Below are positions 16,802-24,218 of a stretch of DNA of 42,744 bases, one piece after another. The number at the start of each line of letters is the position of its first letter. The stretch's first letter is position 1. Source of the stretch: Acidimicrobiia bacterium. Its GTDB lineage: Bacteria > Actinomycetota > Acidimicrobiia > Acidimicrobiales > Aldehydirespiratoraceae. A model generated the notes under the pieces. That model searched no databases, was not told the origin of the DNA, and saw only the letters and a program-made list of their open reading frames with translations. The DNA lies in contig JAJEEV010000019.1 of assembly GCA_022820805.1 (NCBI GenBank), positions 1 through 42,744 on the forward strand, written 5' to 3'. The translations under genes and the position numbers were made by a program.

Positions 16802-17893
16802 CTATCCGAGGATGTCCTCGAGGGCGTCCAGGAAGCGGTCGTCCTCCTGCGGGGTGCCGACGGTGATCCTCAGGCAGCCGGCGAGGCGCGGCCACGAGGA
16901 GCAGTTCCTAACCAGCACCGACCGGTCCACGAGCTGCTGCCAAACCTCGGCGCCGTCGCGGTCCCGGGGGCGGATCAGCACGAAGTTGGCGCCCGAGGGC
17001 CAGACGTCCACCCCGAGCCCGCTCAACCGGTCCGTCAGCCGGGTGCGCTCGGCCACGATGGCGCCCACCCTGGCCTGCATGTCGTCGACGAAGTCGAGGG
17101 CGGCGATGCCGACGGACTGCTTGAGCGCGTCGAGGTGGTAGGGCAGCGCCACCTTGTCCAGTTCGGCCACCAGCCACCGCGGGCCGACCAGGTAGCCGAG
17201 GCGGGCGCCGGCCATGGCCCACGTCTTCGAGTAGGTGCGGGTCACCGCCAGCGGGGTCTGGTCGTCCACCAGGTCGAGGGCGCTGCGGGGAGCGAACTCC
17301 GCGTAGGCCTCGTCGACGCACAGCAGCCCGCCGGTCGAGGCGGCCGCGTCGAGCAGGGCTGCGACCACCGGGCGGGGTTCGACCGTGCCGGAAGGGTTGT
17401 TGGGCGAGCACAGGAACGTCACCGAGGGCTGGGCCGAGGCGATCAGCTCGAGGGCCGCATCAGCATCCAGGGTGAAATCCTCGCGGCGCTCCCCCTCGAT
17501 CACGGCTGTGCCCGTGACCCGGGCCAGATGCGAGTGCAGCGCGTAGGTCGGCTCGAACACGGCGGCGCAGCGCCCCGTGCCCCCGTAGGCGAGCAGCAGG
17601 CACTGGAGCACCTCGTTGGAGCCGTTGGCCGCGAACACCTGGTCGGGCGAGACGCCGTGGCGGGCCGCGATGCGGGATCTGAGCTCGGTGGCCTGGCGGT
17701 CCGGGTACCGGTTCCACGTGACCGACCGGGCCGCGGCCGCCACCGCCTCGCCGAAAGCGGCCGGCGGCGGCATCGGGCTCTCGTTGGTGTTGAGGCGCAC
17801 CTCCACGTCGAGCTGCGGGGAGTGGTAGCCGGCCATGAGGGCTATGTCGTCGCGGGGCTGGACCCGTCCGGCCGCCCCGTCCATCGGAGTCAT
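16802..17893 (-). CDS. hisC: Histidinol-phosphate aminotransferase HisC
   Basis: 363 aa, a fold-type I PLP aminotransferase. The N-terminal signature LNTNESPMPPP, the NNPSG motif near residue 165 and the PLP lysine in TYSKTWAMAGARLG near residue 219 are present. It transfers an amino group from glutamate to imidazole acetol phosphate. ATG at 17893 was chosen because it overlaps the hisD stop by four bases (ATGA) and fits the family; the frame is open upstream only over hisD. Gene order hisD-hisC-hisB is the common actinobacterial order. Confidence 0.96.
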   Translation of the reverse strand: MTPMDGAAGRVQPRDDIALMAGYHSPQLDVEVRLNTNESPMPPPAAFGEAVAAAARSVTWNRYPDRQATELRSRIAARHGVSPDQVFAANGSNEVLQCLLLAYGGTGRCAAVFEPTYALHSHLARVTGTAVIEGERREDFTLDADAALELIASAQPSVTFLCSPNNPSGTVEPRPVVAALLDAAASTGGLLCVDEAYAEFAPRSALDLVDDQTPLAVTRTYSKTWAMAGARLGYLVGPRWLVAELDKVALPYHLDALKQSVGIAALDFVDDMQARVGAIVAERTRLTDRLSGLGVDVWPSGANFVLIRPRDRDGAEVWQQLVDRSVLVRNCSSWPRLAGCLRITVGTPQEDDRFLDALEDILG

Positions 17894-19194
17894 CGGGCCG
17901 GGGGCGGCGCGGTGTCCGCGAGCCGCAGTCTCACCGAGTCGGCGTGGGCGGTGAGGCCTTCGGCCTCGGCCAGCGCGATGACATGGGCGGCCAGGCCCTC
18001 CAGCCCCGCCCGGTCGGTGCTCACCACGTGCGTGCTCTTCAGGAAATCCCTCACGCCGAGCGCCCCGGCGAATCGGGCGGTTCCGTCGGTGGGGAGCACG
18101 TGATTGGGCCCGGCCGCATAGTCGCCCAGCGAGGCCGGGGCCCACATCCCACAGAACACCGCTCCGGCGTTATGGACCTGCGGCACCAGCGCCTCGGGGT
18201 CCTCCACCATCAGTTCGAGGTGCTCGGGGGCGATCTCGTTCACCACCTCCAGGGCCTGCTCGGGACCCGAGCACAGCACGCTGTATCCGGAGCGCCGCAG
18301 CGTCGCGGTGATCTCGTCTCGACGGTCGGCACAGGAGGTGAGCCTGGACACCTCGGCCTCCACCGCTTCCGCGGCGGCCTGGTCCCAGGTCACCAGCCAG
18401 GCCAGACCGTCGGGACCGTGCTCGGCCTGAAGGATCACGTCGGCTGCCGCGAAGGTGGGGTTGGCGCCCGCGTCGGCCACCACCACCACCTCCGAGGGCC
18501 CCGCGAACGCGGCAGGCACCCCCACCACCCCGGCCACCTCCCGCTGGGCCAGGGCCACGTAGACGTTCCCGGGCCCGGCGATCACGTCCACCGGGGCGAT
18601 CGACTCCGTCCCGTAGGCCAGGGCGGCGACGGCCTGGGCCCCGCCCACGGGATGCACCTCGCTCACGCCCGCGGCCGCGGCCGCGGCCAGGGTCACGTCG
18701 GCGATGCGGCCCCCGGGACCGGGCGGCACGCACACCGCGATCTCGGCCACCCCGGCCACCCGGGCCGGGACGGCGGTCATGATCAGCGTGGACGGGTAGG
18801 CGGCCCGGCCGCCGGGCACGTAGCAGCCCGCCCGCCGCACCGGCAGGTGGCGTTCTTTGATCGTGACCCCGGCCCGCTCATGGGTCACGTCGTCGAGAAG
18901 CTGGTGCCGGTGGTAGGCCTCGACGTTGGCAACCGCGGCCGCGAGGGCGTCACGCACCTCCGGCGACGTGCGGGCCGCGGCCCGGGCGATCTCTCGGGGC
19001 GCCACGGTGAGACTGGCCGGAGCGGCGCCGTCGAAGCGCTCGGTCAGCTCCAGCAGGGCAGCGTCGCCGCGCTCGCGGACGTCCGCGATGATGGACCGCA
19101 CCGCCCCCACCGGGCCTTCCACCGGCGGCGCGGGCCGTGGCAGGAGAGCGGCGACGGGGCCGTGTTGGTCGCGCAGATCGAGCCGGCTCAGCAC
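17890..19194 (-). CDS. hisD: Histidinol dehydrogenase HisD
   Basis: 434 aa, full length. Diagnostic segments are AGPGNVYVALAQREVAGVVG near residue 200, GPSEVVVVAD, the zinc-region QAEHGPDG near 257, and AGPNHVLPTDGTARF near 360. It oxidises histidinol to histidine in two NAD-dependent steps, the last reaction of the pathway. The start is a GTG at 19194; the N-terminus LSRLDLRD aligns with the family beginning. It is the first gene of the operon here, and a 9-base stem-loop lies upstream between it and nth. hisG, hisE and hisI are not in the window. Confidence 0.96.
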   Translation of the reverse strand: MLSRLDLRDQHGPVAALLPRPAPPVEGPVGAVRSIIADVRERGDAALLELTERFDGAAPASLTVAPREIARAAARTSPEVRDALAAAVANVEAYHRHQLLDDVTHERAGVTIKERHLPVRRAGCYVPGGRAAYPSTLIMTAVPARVAGVAEIAVCVPPGPGGRIADVTLAAAAAAGVSEVHPVGGAQAVAALAYGTESIAPVDVIAGPGNVYVALAQREVAGVVGVPAAFAGPSEVVVVADAGANPTFAAADVILQAEHGPDGLAWLVTWDQAAAEAVEAEVSRLTSCADRRDEITATLRRSGYSVLCSGPEQALEVVNEIAPEHLELMVEDPEALVPQVHNAGAVFCGMWAPASLGDYAAGPNHVLPTDGTARFAGALGVRDFLKSTHVVSTDRAGLEGLAAHVIALAEAEGLTAHADSVRLRLADTAPPPAR

Positions 19195-19212
19195 CCCTCA
19201 ACGCTACCGGTA

Positions 19213-19244
19213 GCCGCTGGGGCTGCCCGGTTGATCCCAGCGGC
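19213..19244 (-). terminator. Stem-loop between nth and hisD
   Basis: GCCGCTGGG (19213-19221) and CCCAGCGGC (19236-19244) form a perfect 9-base stem with a 14-base loop, 2 bases after the nth stop codon. No T-tract follows, as is common for actinobacterial hairpin terminators. It partly abuts the palindrome GCTACCGGTAGC (19203-19214), which sits 8 bases before the hisD start and could be an operator. A role as nth terminator or hisD attenuator is inferred. Confidence 0.5.
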
Positions 19245-19246
19245 AG

Positions 19247-19888
19247 TCAGATGGTGCTGGACGGGCAGAAGTCGTTGAGGACGCAGTCCTCGCAGCGGGG
19301 ACGGCGGGCCACGCAGACCCGGCGGCCGTGGAGGATCATCCGCAGGCTGAAGTCGCCCCGCTCGGCGGCGGGGATCATCGGGTTCAGCTCCAGTTCGATC
19401 TTCACCGGATCGGTCTCGGCGGTCAGCCCGAGCAGGTTCGAGAGCCGGGTCACGTGGGTGTCCACCGGCAGGCCCGGCAGTCCGAGGGCCACGCTGCGGA
19501 TCACGTTGGCGGTCTTGCGACCCACGCCCGGCAGGCGCACCAGGTCCTTCATGGCTCCGGGGACCTCGCCCCCGTACTCGTCCACCAGCATCCGGGCCAT
19601 CCCCACCAGGCTCCTGGACTTGTTCCGGAACAGCCCGATAGAGCTGACGTAGGGCTCGACCTCCTCCGGCTCCACCCCGGCCAGCGCCTCAGGGTCGCCG
19701 AAGCGGGCGAACAGCGCCGGGGTGGCCTTGTTGACTCCCACATCGGTGGCCTGCGCCGACAGGATGGTGGCCACCAGCAACTCGAAGGCGTTGCCGTGGT
19801 CGAGCTCGCACACCGCGTCGGGATACTCGCCTTCCAGGCGCGCATGGGTCCGGCGGGCTCGGCCCTTGGGTGTTCGCGGGCGGGCCAT
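19247..19888 (-). CDS. nth: Endonuclease III (DNA glycosylase/AP lyase)
   Basis: 213 aa, the standard length. The helix-hairpin-helix LPGVGRKTANVI carries the catalytic Lys, and VDTHVTRL carries the catalytic Asp. The C-terminal iron-sulfur motif C-x6-C-x2-C-x5-C is intact (CVARRPRCEDCVLNDFC). It removes oxidised pyrimidines in base-excision repair. ATG at 19888 (MARPRTPKGRAR) was chosen over far-upstream in-frame starts that would run antisense through the mshD-like gene. It is divergent from that gene with 51 bases between starts. Confidence 0.96.
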   Translation of the reverse strand: MARPRTPKGRARRTHARLEGEYPDAVCELDHGNAFELLVATILSAQATDVGVNKATPALFARFGDPEALAGVEPEEVEPYVSSIGLFRNKSRSLVGMARMLVDEYGGEVPGAMKDLVRLPGVGRKTANVIRSVALGLPGLPVDTHVTRLSNLLGLTAETDPVKIELELNPMIPAAERGDFSLRMILHGRRVCVARRPRCEDCVLNDFCPSSTI

Positions 19889-19939
19889 CGGCGCGAAGCT
19901 AGCGGCAACGCCGGCACAGCCGACGGTACCCTCGGCCCG

Positions 19940-20632
19940 GTGCGCTACGAGGTGAACGCCCCGGCGACCGCGGGCACCGAGTCGCAGGTCGTGGTGTACG
20001 AGCACCGGGATGCCCGCGACACCGCCGGGATCCTGGCCGAGGCTCTGGCCGGGCTGGACGACGCCTCCGGGATCCAGCTCTGGATCCGGGGCGCGACCGC
20101 CGGCGACGACGAGGCCGCGTGGAGCCACGGCTTCGAGCCCTACCGCGACCTGTGGCAGCTGCGCTGCCGGCTGCCGGCTGAGCCGTCCGGGCTGGCGACC
20201 CGGGCCTTCAGCATCGACGACCTGGACGAGTTCGTGGCGGTCAACAACCGTGCCTTCCACTGGCATCCCGAGCAGGGCGGGCTGACGGCTGCCGATGTGC
20301 GCGACCGGATGGCCGAGCCGTGGTTCGATGCCGACGGCTTCCGCCTGCACCACCGCGACGGTCGCCTGGCCGGGTTCTGCTGGACCAAGGTCCACTCCGA
20401 CCATGACCCGCCGCTGGGCGAGATCTACGTGATCGCGCTGGACCCCGACTTCTCGGGCCGGGGCCTGGGCGGGCCCATGACCCTGGCCGGACTGGAGTGG
20501 CTCTCGGAGCACGGGCTGGACACCGGCATGCTCTACGTCGAGTCGGACAACCATCCCGCCAATGCCGTCTACCGTCGCATCGGCTTCGAGCACCACCACA
20601 CCGACCGCGCCTACCGACGCCCGCCGGGCTAG
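19940..20632 (+). CDS. Mycothiol synthase-like GNAT acetyltransferase (MshD family), shortened
   Basis: 230 aa. The C-terminal ~155 residues match MshD closely: NNRAFHWHPEQGG near 99-111, AEPWFDADGF, FCWTKVHSD, the acetyl-CoA loop SGRGLGGPMTLAGLEWL near 175-190, and MLYVESDNHPANAVYRRIGF. MshD acetylates Cys-GlcN-Ins, the last step of mycothiol synthesis. Mycobacterial MshD has two full GNAT domains in about 315 aa; here the N-terminal domain is reduced to about 75 residues. The start is a GTG at 19940, the only good candidate between nth and the conserved region. It may be a true compact MshD or a paralogue. It is followed 18 bases later by a membrane protein gene. Confidence 0.8.
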   Translation: MRYEVNAPATAGTESQVVVYEHRDARDTAGILAEALAGLDDASGIQLWIRGATAGDDEAAWSHGFEPYRDLWQLRCRLPAEPSGLATRAFSIDDLDEFVAVNNRAFHWHPEQGGLTAADVRDRMAEPWFDADGFRLHHRDGRLAGFCWTKVHSDHDPPLGEIYVIALDPDFSGRGLGGPMTLAGLEWLSEHGLDTGMLYVESDNHPANAVYRRIGFEHHHTDRAYRRPPG

Positions 20633-20650
20633 CGACTGCATACTGGAGCC

Positions 20651-21040
20651 ATGGAGCCCCGAGTCTGGGTCAATCGCCATCAGCCGCAGACGCTGTACAT
20701 CGCCCAGCTGCTGCTCTACTTCCGGGGCGGCATCGCACTGGTGTTCGGGGTTCTCCTGGGAGGCTCCTTCACGCTGCTGTCGCTGCTGTTCGCGGTGGCC
20801 GAGGTGGCCGCGGGCTACGGCATCGCCAACGAGCGGCGCTGGGGCTACAGGCTCGGTGTGGCCGTGGCGGCGATCGCCCTGCTCGTGGCGCTGCTGGTGC
20901 TGTTGCGGAACTTCGGCCGGTTCGACCGGCTGTTCGGCCAATCGATCGGCCTGCTGTTCGACGTGGCGCTGGTCGCCCTGCTGCTTCACCCCATGAGCCT
21001 CGGCTACCAGCGGTACTGGCCCAAACGCCAGCGCGGATAG
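20651..21040 (+). CDS. Small integral membrane protein, four predicted helices
   Basis: 129 aa with four hydrophobic stretches that look like membrane helices (about 17-40, 41-60, 68-90 and 97-116), separated by short basic loops. I recognise no enzyme or transporter motif. The ATG at 20651 is 18 bases after the mshD-like gene, so the two are probably co-transcribed. A family-1-unrelated repeat element begins 32 bases after its stop. Function unknown. Confidence 0.8.
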   Translation: MEPRVWVNRHQPQTLYIAQLLLYFRGGIALVFGVLLGGSFTLLSLLFAVAEVAAGYGIANERRWGYRLGVAVAAIALLVALLVLLRNFGRFDRLFGQSIGLLFDVALVALLLHPMSLGYQRYWPKRQRG

Positions 21041-21072
21041 ATGCCGGGCCGTCACGTCGCAGCGGTGTGTTT

Positions 21073-21176
21073 CCCGCTCTTGTTCGCTGCGCTCACGGGC
21101 CGCCCAAGTCACAGCAACGTTGCCCACGGCCTCGCCCGTATGGGCCGGAATCGCCTGCGTGCCTGCTCGGCCTCTG
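21073..21176 (+). repeat. Dispersed ~103-bp repeat, family 2, copy 1
   Basis: A 104-base sequence beginning CCCGCTCTTGTTCGCTGCGC and ending GCTCGGCCTCTG. The reverse complement of 22424-22525 matches it over its whole length with about a dozen mismatches and small indels. It lies between the membrane protein gene and ubiE, 3' of the former. It shows GC-rich local pairing (for example GCCCA with TGGGC) but no long stem. No open reading frame is supported in it. Confidence 0.85.
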
Positions 21177-21189
21177 GGCGCCAGCGCGG

Positions 21190-21885
21190 GTGAGCAAGCT
21201 GCCGTCCGGCGCGGAGAAGCGCCGGGCCGTTCGGGAGATGTTCGACGCCATCGCGCCCCGCTACGACCTGGTGAACCGCGTGATGACCCTTCGGCTCGAT
21301 GTGGCCTGGCGGCGCCGCACCGTGCGCGAGCTGGCTCTGCCCGCCGGCTCCCTGGTCGCCGACCTGGCCTGCGGCACCGGGGACCTCTGCCGCGAGCTGG
21401 CCCGGCAGGGTCACTCGCCGGTCGGCCTCGACTTCTCGATGGGCATGCTGCGGGCCGCGCCCGCCGTCGTTGACGGCTCCATCATGATCAACGCCGACGT
21501 GCTGGAGCTGCCGCTTCGCGCCGGCGCGCTGGACGGCGCGACATGCGGCTTCGCCCTGCGCAACCTGACCGCGGTGCAGCCGCTGCTGACCGAGCTGGCC
21601 CGGGTGCTGCGACCGCGAGGCCGCGTCGGCCTCCTGGAAGTGGACCAGCCCTCGAACCCGATGCTGCGCTGGGGCCACGGAATCTACTTCGGGCGGCTGG
21701 TGCCCCTCATCGGGGCGGCGCTGTCGGACCGGGACGCCTACCGCTACCTGCCCGAGTCGGTCGCCTACCTGCCCCCGGCCGGCGAGCTCCAGGACATGGT
21801 GCGCTCAGCCGGCTTCACCGACGTGCGCCATCACCGGCTGAGCGCGGGCATCGTCCAGCTGATCACCGCCACCCGCGCCGGCTAG
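21190..21885 (+). CDS. menG: Demethylmenaquinone methyltransferase MenG/UbiE
   Basis: 231 aa, a class I SAM-dependent methyltransferase. The N-terminal VREMFDAIAPRYDLVNRVMT and the SAM loop LACGTGDLC are UbiE/COQ5 signatures, and FALRNLTAVQPLL matches the family NVxD-like segment. It methylates demethylmenaquinone, the last step of menaquinone synthesis. The start is GTG at 21190; earlier in-frame starts would run through the repeat element. menA, an earlier enzyme in the same pathway, lies at 22529-23404 on the other strand with a YbaK gene in between. Confidence 0.9.
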   Translation: MSKLPSGAEKRRAVREMFDAIAPRYDLVNRVMTLRLDVAWRRRTVRELALPAGSLVADLACGTGDLCRELARQGHSPVGLDFSMGMLRAAPAVVDGSIMINADVLELPLRAGALDGATCGFALRNLTAVQPLLTELARVLRPRGRVGLLEVDQPSNPMLRWGHGIYFGRLVPLIGAALSDRDAYRYLPESVAYLPPAGELQDMVRSAGFTDVRHHRLSAGIVQLITATRAG

Positions 21886-21901
21886 GAGTGCGACGGCAGG
21901 G

Positions 21902-22402
21902 TCACGCGGGTGGCGCCGGTGGGGGGCTTTTGGCCAGGTTCTCGACCACCTCGGCGCCGTCGACGGCCAGCAGCGAGGCCGGCGGGCACAGGATCTTGCA
22001 GTCCCGTGAGCCCCCGCCGACGATCACCTGGTCGCACTCCATGACCGCGGCGTCGATCCACACCGGCAGCCCGGCGGGCAGCCCGAACGGGGTGACGCCG
22101 CCGATCATCATGCCGGTGCGCTCGACGGTGGCGGCCGCGTCGGCGAAGGAGGCCTTGCGGGTGCCGAGCCGGCGCCGGACCACGCCGTTGACGTCCAACC
22201 GCGCCGAGGCCAGCACCACGCAGCACACCATGGGACGCTCGGCTGACTTCCCCACTACGCAGATGGCGTTGGCCGACGCCTCCATGGAATACCCGTAGCG
22301 CTCGCAGAAGTTGGCGGTGTCGGCGAAGTCGGGATCGCACTCCACCACCTCGTAGGGCACGCCCAGCGCCTCGAGATGGGTCACAACGGCTTCACGGCTC
22401 AT
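21902..22402 (-). CDS. YbaK/EbsC-type aminoacyl-tRNA deacylase
   Basis: 166 aa, a YbaK/ProX-like domain. The NAICVVGKSAERPMVCCVV segment contains the conserved Lys of the family, and the GGVTPFGLP loop is typical. Relatives hydrolyse Cys-tRNA(Pro) or other misacylated tRNAs in trans as translation quality control. Its start ATG at 22402 follows the family-2 repeat copy 2. It converges with menG, leaving 16 bases between stops. The exact amino-acid specificity is unknown. Confidence 0.88.
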   Translation of the reverse strand: MSREAVVTHLEALGVPYEVVECDPDFADTANFCERYGYSMEASANAICVVGKSAERPMVCCVVLASARLDVNGVVRRRLGTRKASFADAAATVERTGMMIGGVTPFGLPAGLPVWIDAAVMECDQVIVGGGSRDCKILCPPASLLAVDGAEVVENLAKSPPPAPPA

Positions 22403-22423
22403 CGTCGGACAGTCTGCTAACTG

Positions 22424-22525
22424 CAGAGGCCGAGCGAGTAGGCGGGCGAGTCCCCCATACGGGCGAGGCCGTGGGCGACGTTGCTGTGACTGGGGCGGCC
22501 CGTGAGCGCAGCGAACAGGAGCGGG
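22424..22525 (-). repeat. Dispersed ~103-bp repeat, family 2, copy 2 (inverted)
   Basis: An inverted copy of 21073-21176: on the minus strand it begins CCCGCTCCTGTTCGCTGCGC and ends GCTCGGCCTCTG. It fills most of the 126-base gap between menA (stop at 22529) and the YbaK gene (start at 22402). As with copy 1, it is 3' of one gene and 5' of the next in the same orientation. The pair forms an inverted repeat around 21190-22402. Confidence 0.85.
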
Positions 22526-22528
22526 AGA

Positions 22529-23404
22529 CTAGGTCAGGGCGATGCCTACCGCCATGGCCAGGCCCGAGGCGAGCTGGGCCCCCGACGTGGCCCCCAGCAC
22601 CGGGATGAGGTCCCGTCCCGACGCGCCCCGCAGGACCTTGCGCACGGCCCCCACCGCGAAGGGCGCGCCGGCCACCGCGGCCACCGCCGCCCGACCCGTC
22701 ACCGACGCGATCAGGGCCACCCCGTAGGAGGCCTCCACCACCGCCATGTAGGCCAGCCGGGCGCGCCGGTCGCCGAGGCGCACAGCCAGGGTGCGCTTGC
22801 CGGCGGCCTCGTCGCCGGCCCGGTCGCGCAGGTTGTTGGCCATCAGCAACGACACCGCCCAGAGGCCGACGGGCACGCCGCAGAGCACAGCGAACCAGTC
22901 GAGGCGCTCCAGCAGCACATAGGTGGTGCCCGCAGTGGCCACCAAGCCGAAGAACACGAACACGAACACCTCGCCCAGCCCCAGGTACCCGTAGGGCTTG
23001 GGGCCGCCCGTGTAGGCCCAGCCCGCCGCGATGCACACCGCCCCCGCGGCCAGCAGTTCCCAACCCGCCACCGCGGCCAGCACGGTGCCGGCTGCCATCG
23101 CGACCGCGAAGGCTCCGAGCGCGGCCCGCTTCACGCGGCGGGCCTCCACCAGGCCGGAGCCCACCAGCCGCCTGGGGCCTATCCGGGTGGAGTCGTCGGT
23201 GCCCCGCACGCCGTCGGAGTAGTCGTTGGCGAAGTTGACCGCCACCTGAAGGGCCATCCCCACCACCAGAGCGGCCCCGGCCCGCCACCAGGCGGTCTGC
23301 GACCCCTCGCCCACCGCCACCGCCGCACCCACCGCGACGGGGACCAGCCCTGCGCTCAGGGTGCGGGGGCGGGCGCCGTCGACCCAGACCCGGATCGCAG
23401 TCAC
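22529..23404 (-). CDS. menA: 1,4-dihydroxy-2-naphthoate polyprenyltransferase MenA
   Basis: 291 aa, a UbiA-superfamily membrane prenyltransferase. The prenyl-diphosphate-binding motif VNFANDYSDGVRGTDD is present near residues 58-74, and a second Asp-rich segment NNLRDRAGDEAAGKRT appears near 190-205. About eight or nine hydrophobic helices are visible. It joins a polyprenyl chain to DHNA in the membrane to form demethylmenaquinone. The start at 23404 is a GTG or ATG-like codon at MTAIRVWVDGARPRTL, which fits the family. It is 30 bases downstream of the response-regulator gene. Confidence 0.94.
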   Translation of the reverse strand: MTAIRVWVDGARPRTLSAGLVPVAVGAAVAVGEGSQTAWWRAGAALVVGMALQVAVNFANDYSDGVRGTDDSTRIGPRRLVGSGLVEARRVKRAALGAFAVAMAAGTVLAAVAGWELLAAGAVCIAAGWAYTGGPKPYGYLGLGEVFVFVFFGLVATAGTTYVLLERLDWFAVLCGVPVGLWAVSLLMANNLRDRAGDEAAGKRTLAVRLGDRRARLAYMAVVEASYGVALIASVTGRAAVAAVAGAPFAVGAVRKVLRGASGRDLIPVLGATSGAQLASGLAMAVGIALT

Positions 23405-23434
23405 CTGCGCACGCTCTACGCCGGTCGGGCGCCG

Positions 23435-24136
23435 TCAGGGCGCCACGTACTTGTAGCCGAGGCCCCGGATCGTGACGATCCGCTCGGGGTCGGCCGGGTC
23501 GCGCTCGATACGCGACCGGAGCCTCTTGATGTGCACGTCGAGGGTCTTGGTGTTGCCCACGTAGTCGAATCCCCACACCCGGTCGATGAGCGTCTGGCGG
23601 GTCACCACGAAGCCGGCGTTCTCCATGAGCAGGGCCAGCACCTCGAACTCCTTGAGCGGCATGCGCTCCAGCTCGCCGGCTATGGACACCTCGTGGCGAT
23701 CGCGGTCCACGGTCACGTCACCGATGCTGAGGGTGGCCCCGCTGGCGGCGGAACGGACCATGCGGGCCCGGCCGCGGCGCATCACGGTGCGCATCCGGGC
23801 CACCAGCTCCCGCACCCGGTAGGGCTTGGCGACGTAGTCGTCCGCGCCCACCTCCAGCCCGACCACCGTGTCGATCTCCTCCCGGCGTGCCGACACCATG
23901 ATCACCGGGGTGTCGGCCAGCGAGCGGATCCGGCGGCACACGTCGATGCCCGACATCCTGGGCAGCATCACGTCGAGGAGCACGATGTCGGGCTCGAGCG
24001 CCTCGAACATCACCAGGGCCTCCTCGCCGTCGGAGGCCGCGTCCACCATGAATCCCTCGGCGCCCAGCGCCACCTGCAGGCCCTCCCGGTAGGAGGGCTC
24101 GTCGTCGACGACCAGTACCCGGACCCCGGCGCTCAC
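23435..24136 (-). CDS. OmpR/PhoB-family response regulator, RegX3-like
   Basis: 233 aa. The receiver domain has the acidic pair Asp11-Asp12, the phosphorylation site Asp55 (LLDVMLP), Ser82 and Lys104. The C-terminal winged helix contains [20 protein letters not shown] followed by [10 protein letters not shown], very close to mycobacterial RegX3. RegX3 responds to phosphate limitation with the kinase SenX3. No histidine kinase gene is adjacent in this window: menA lies downstream and the YyaL-type gene is divergent upstream. Specific function is inferred from similarity. Confidence 0.92.
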   Translation of the reverse strand: MSAGVRVLVVDDEPSYREGLQVALGAEGFMVDAASDGEEALVMFEALEPDIVLLDVMLPRMSGIDVCRRIRSLADTPVIMVSARREEIDTVVGLEVGADDYVAKPYRVRELVARMRTVMRRGRARMVRSAASGATLSIGDVTVDRDRHEVSIAGELERMPLKEFEVLALLMENAGFVVTRQTLIDRVWGFDYVGNTKTLDVHIKRLRSRIERDPADPERIVTIRGLGYKYVAP

Positions 24137-24218
24137 GGCGCCAGTCTGCCCCGGCGCCGGACCGAACCGCTCATCGCGATCGGGACTCGTGATCAGGACT
24201 CGCCGTAGGATCGCCCCC

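Noticed and set aside
19247..21127. A 626-residue endonuclease III
   Set aside because: The extra 413 residues are antisense to the mshD-like and membrane protein genes. The family length is about 213.
21073..22525. Insertion sequence ends (composite transposon)
   Set aside because: The repeats contain no transposase, no target-site duplication is evident, and the enclosed genes are housekeeping.
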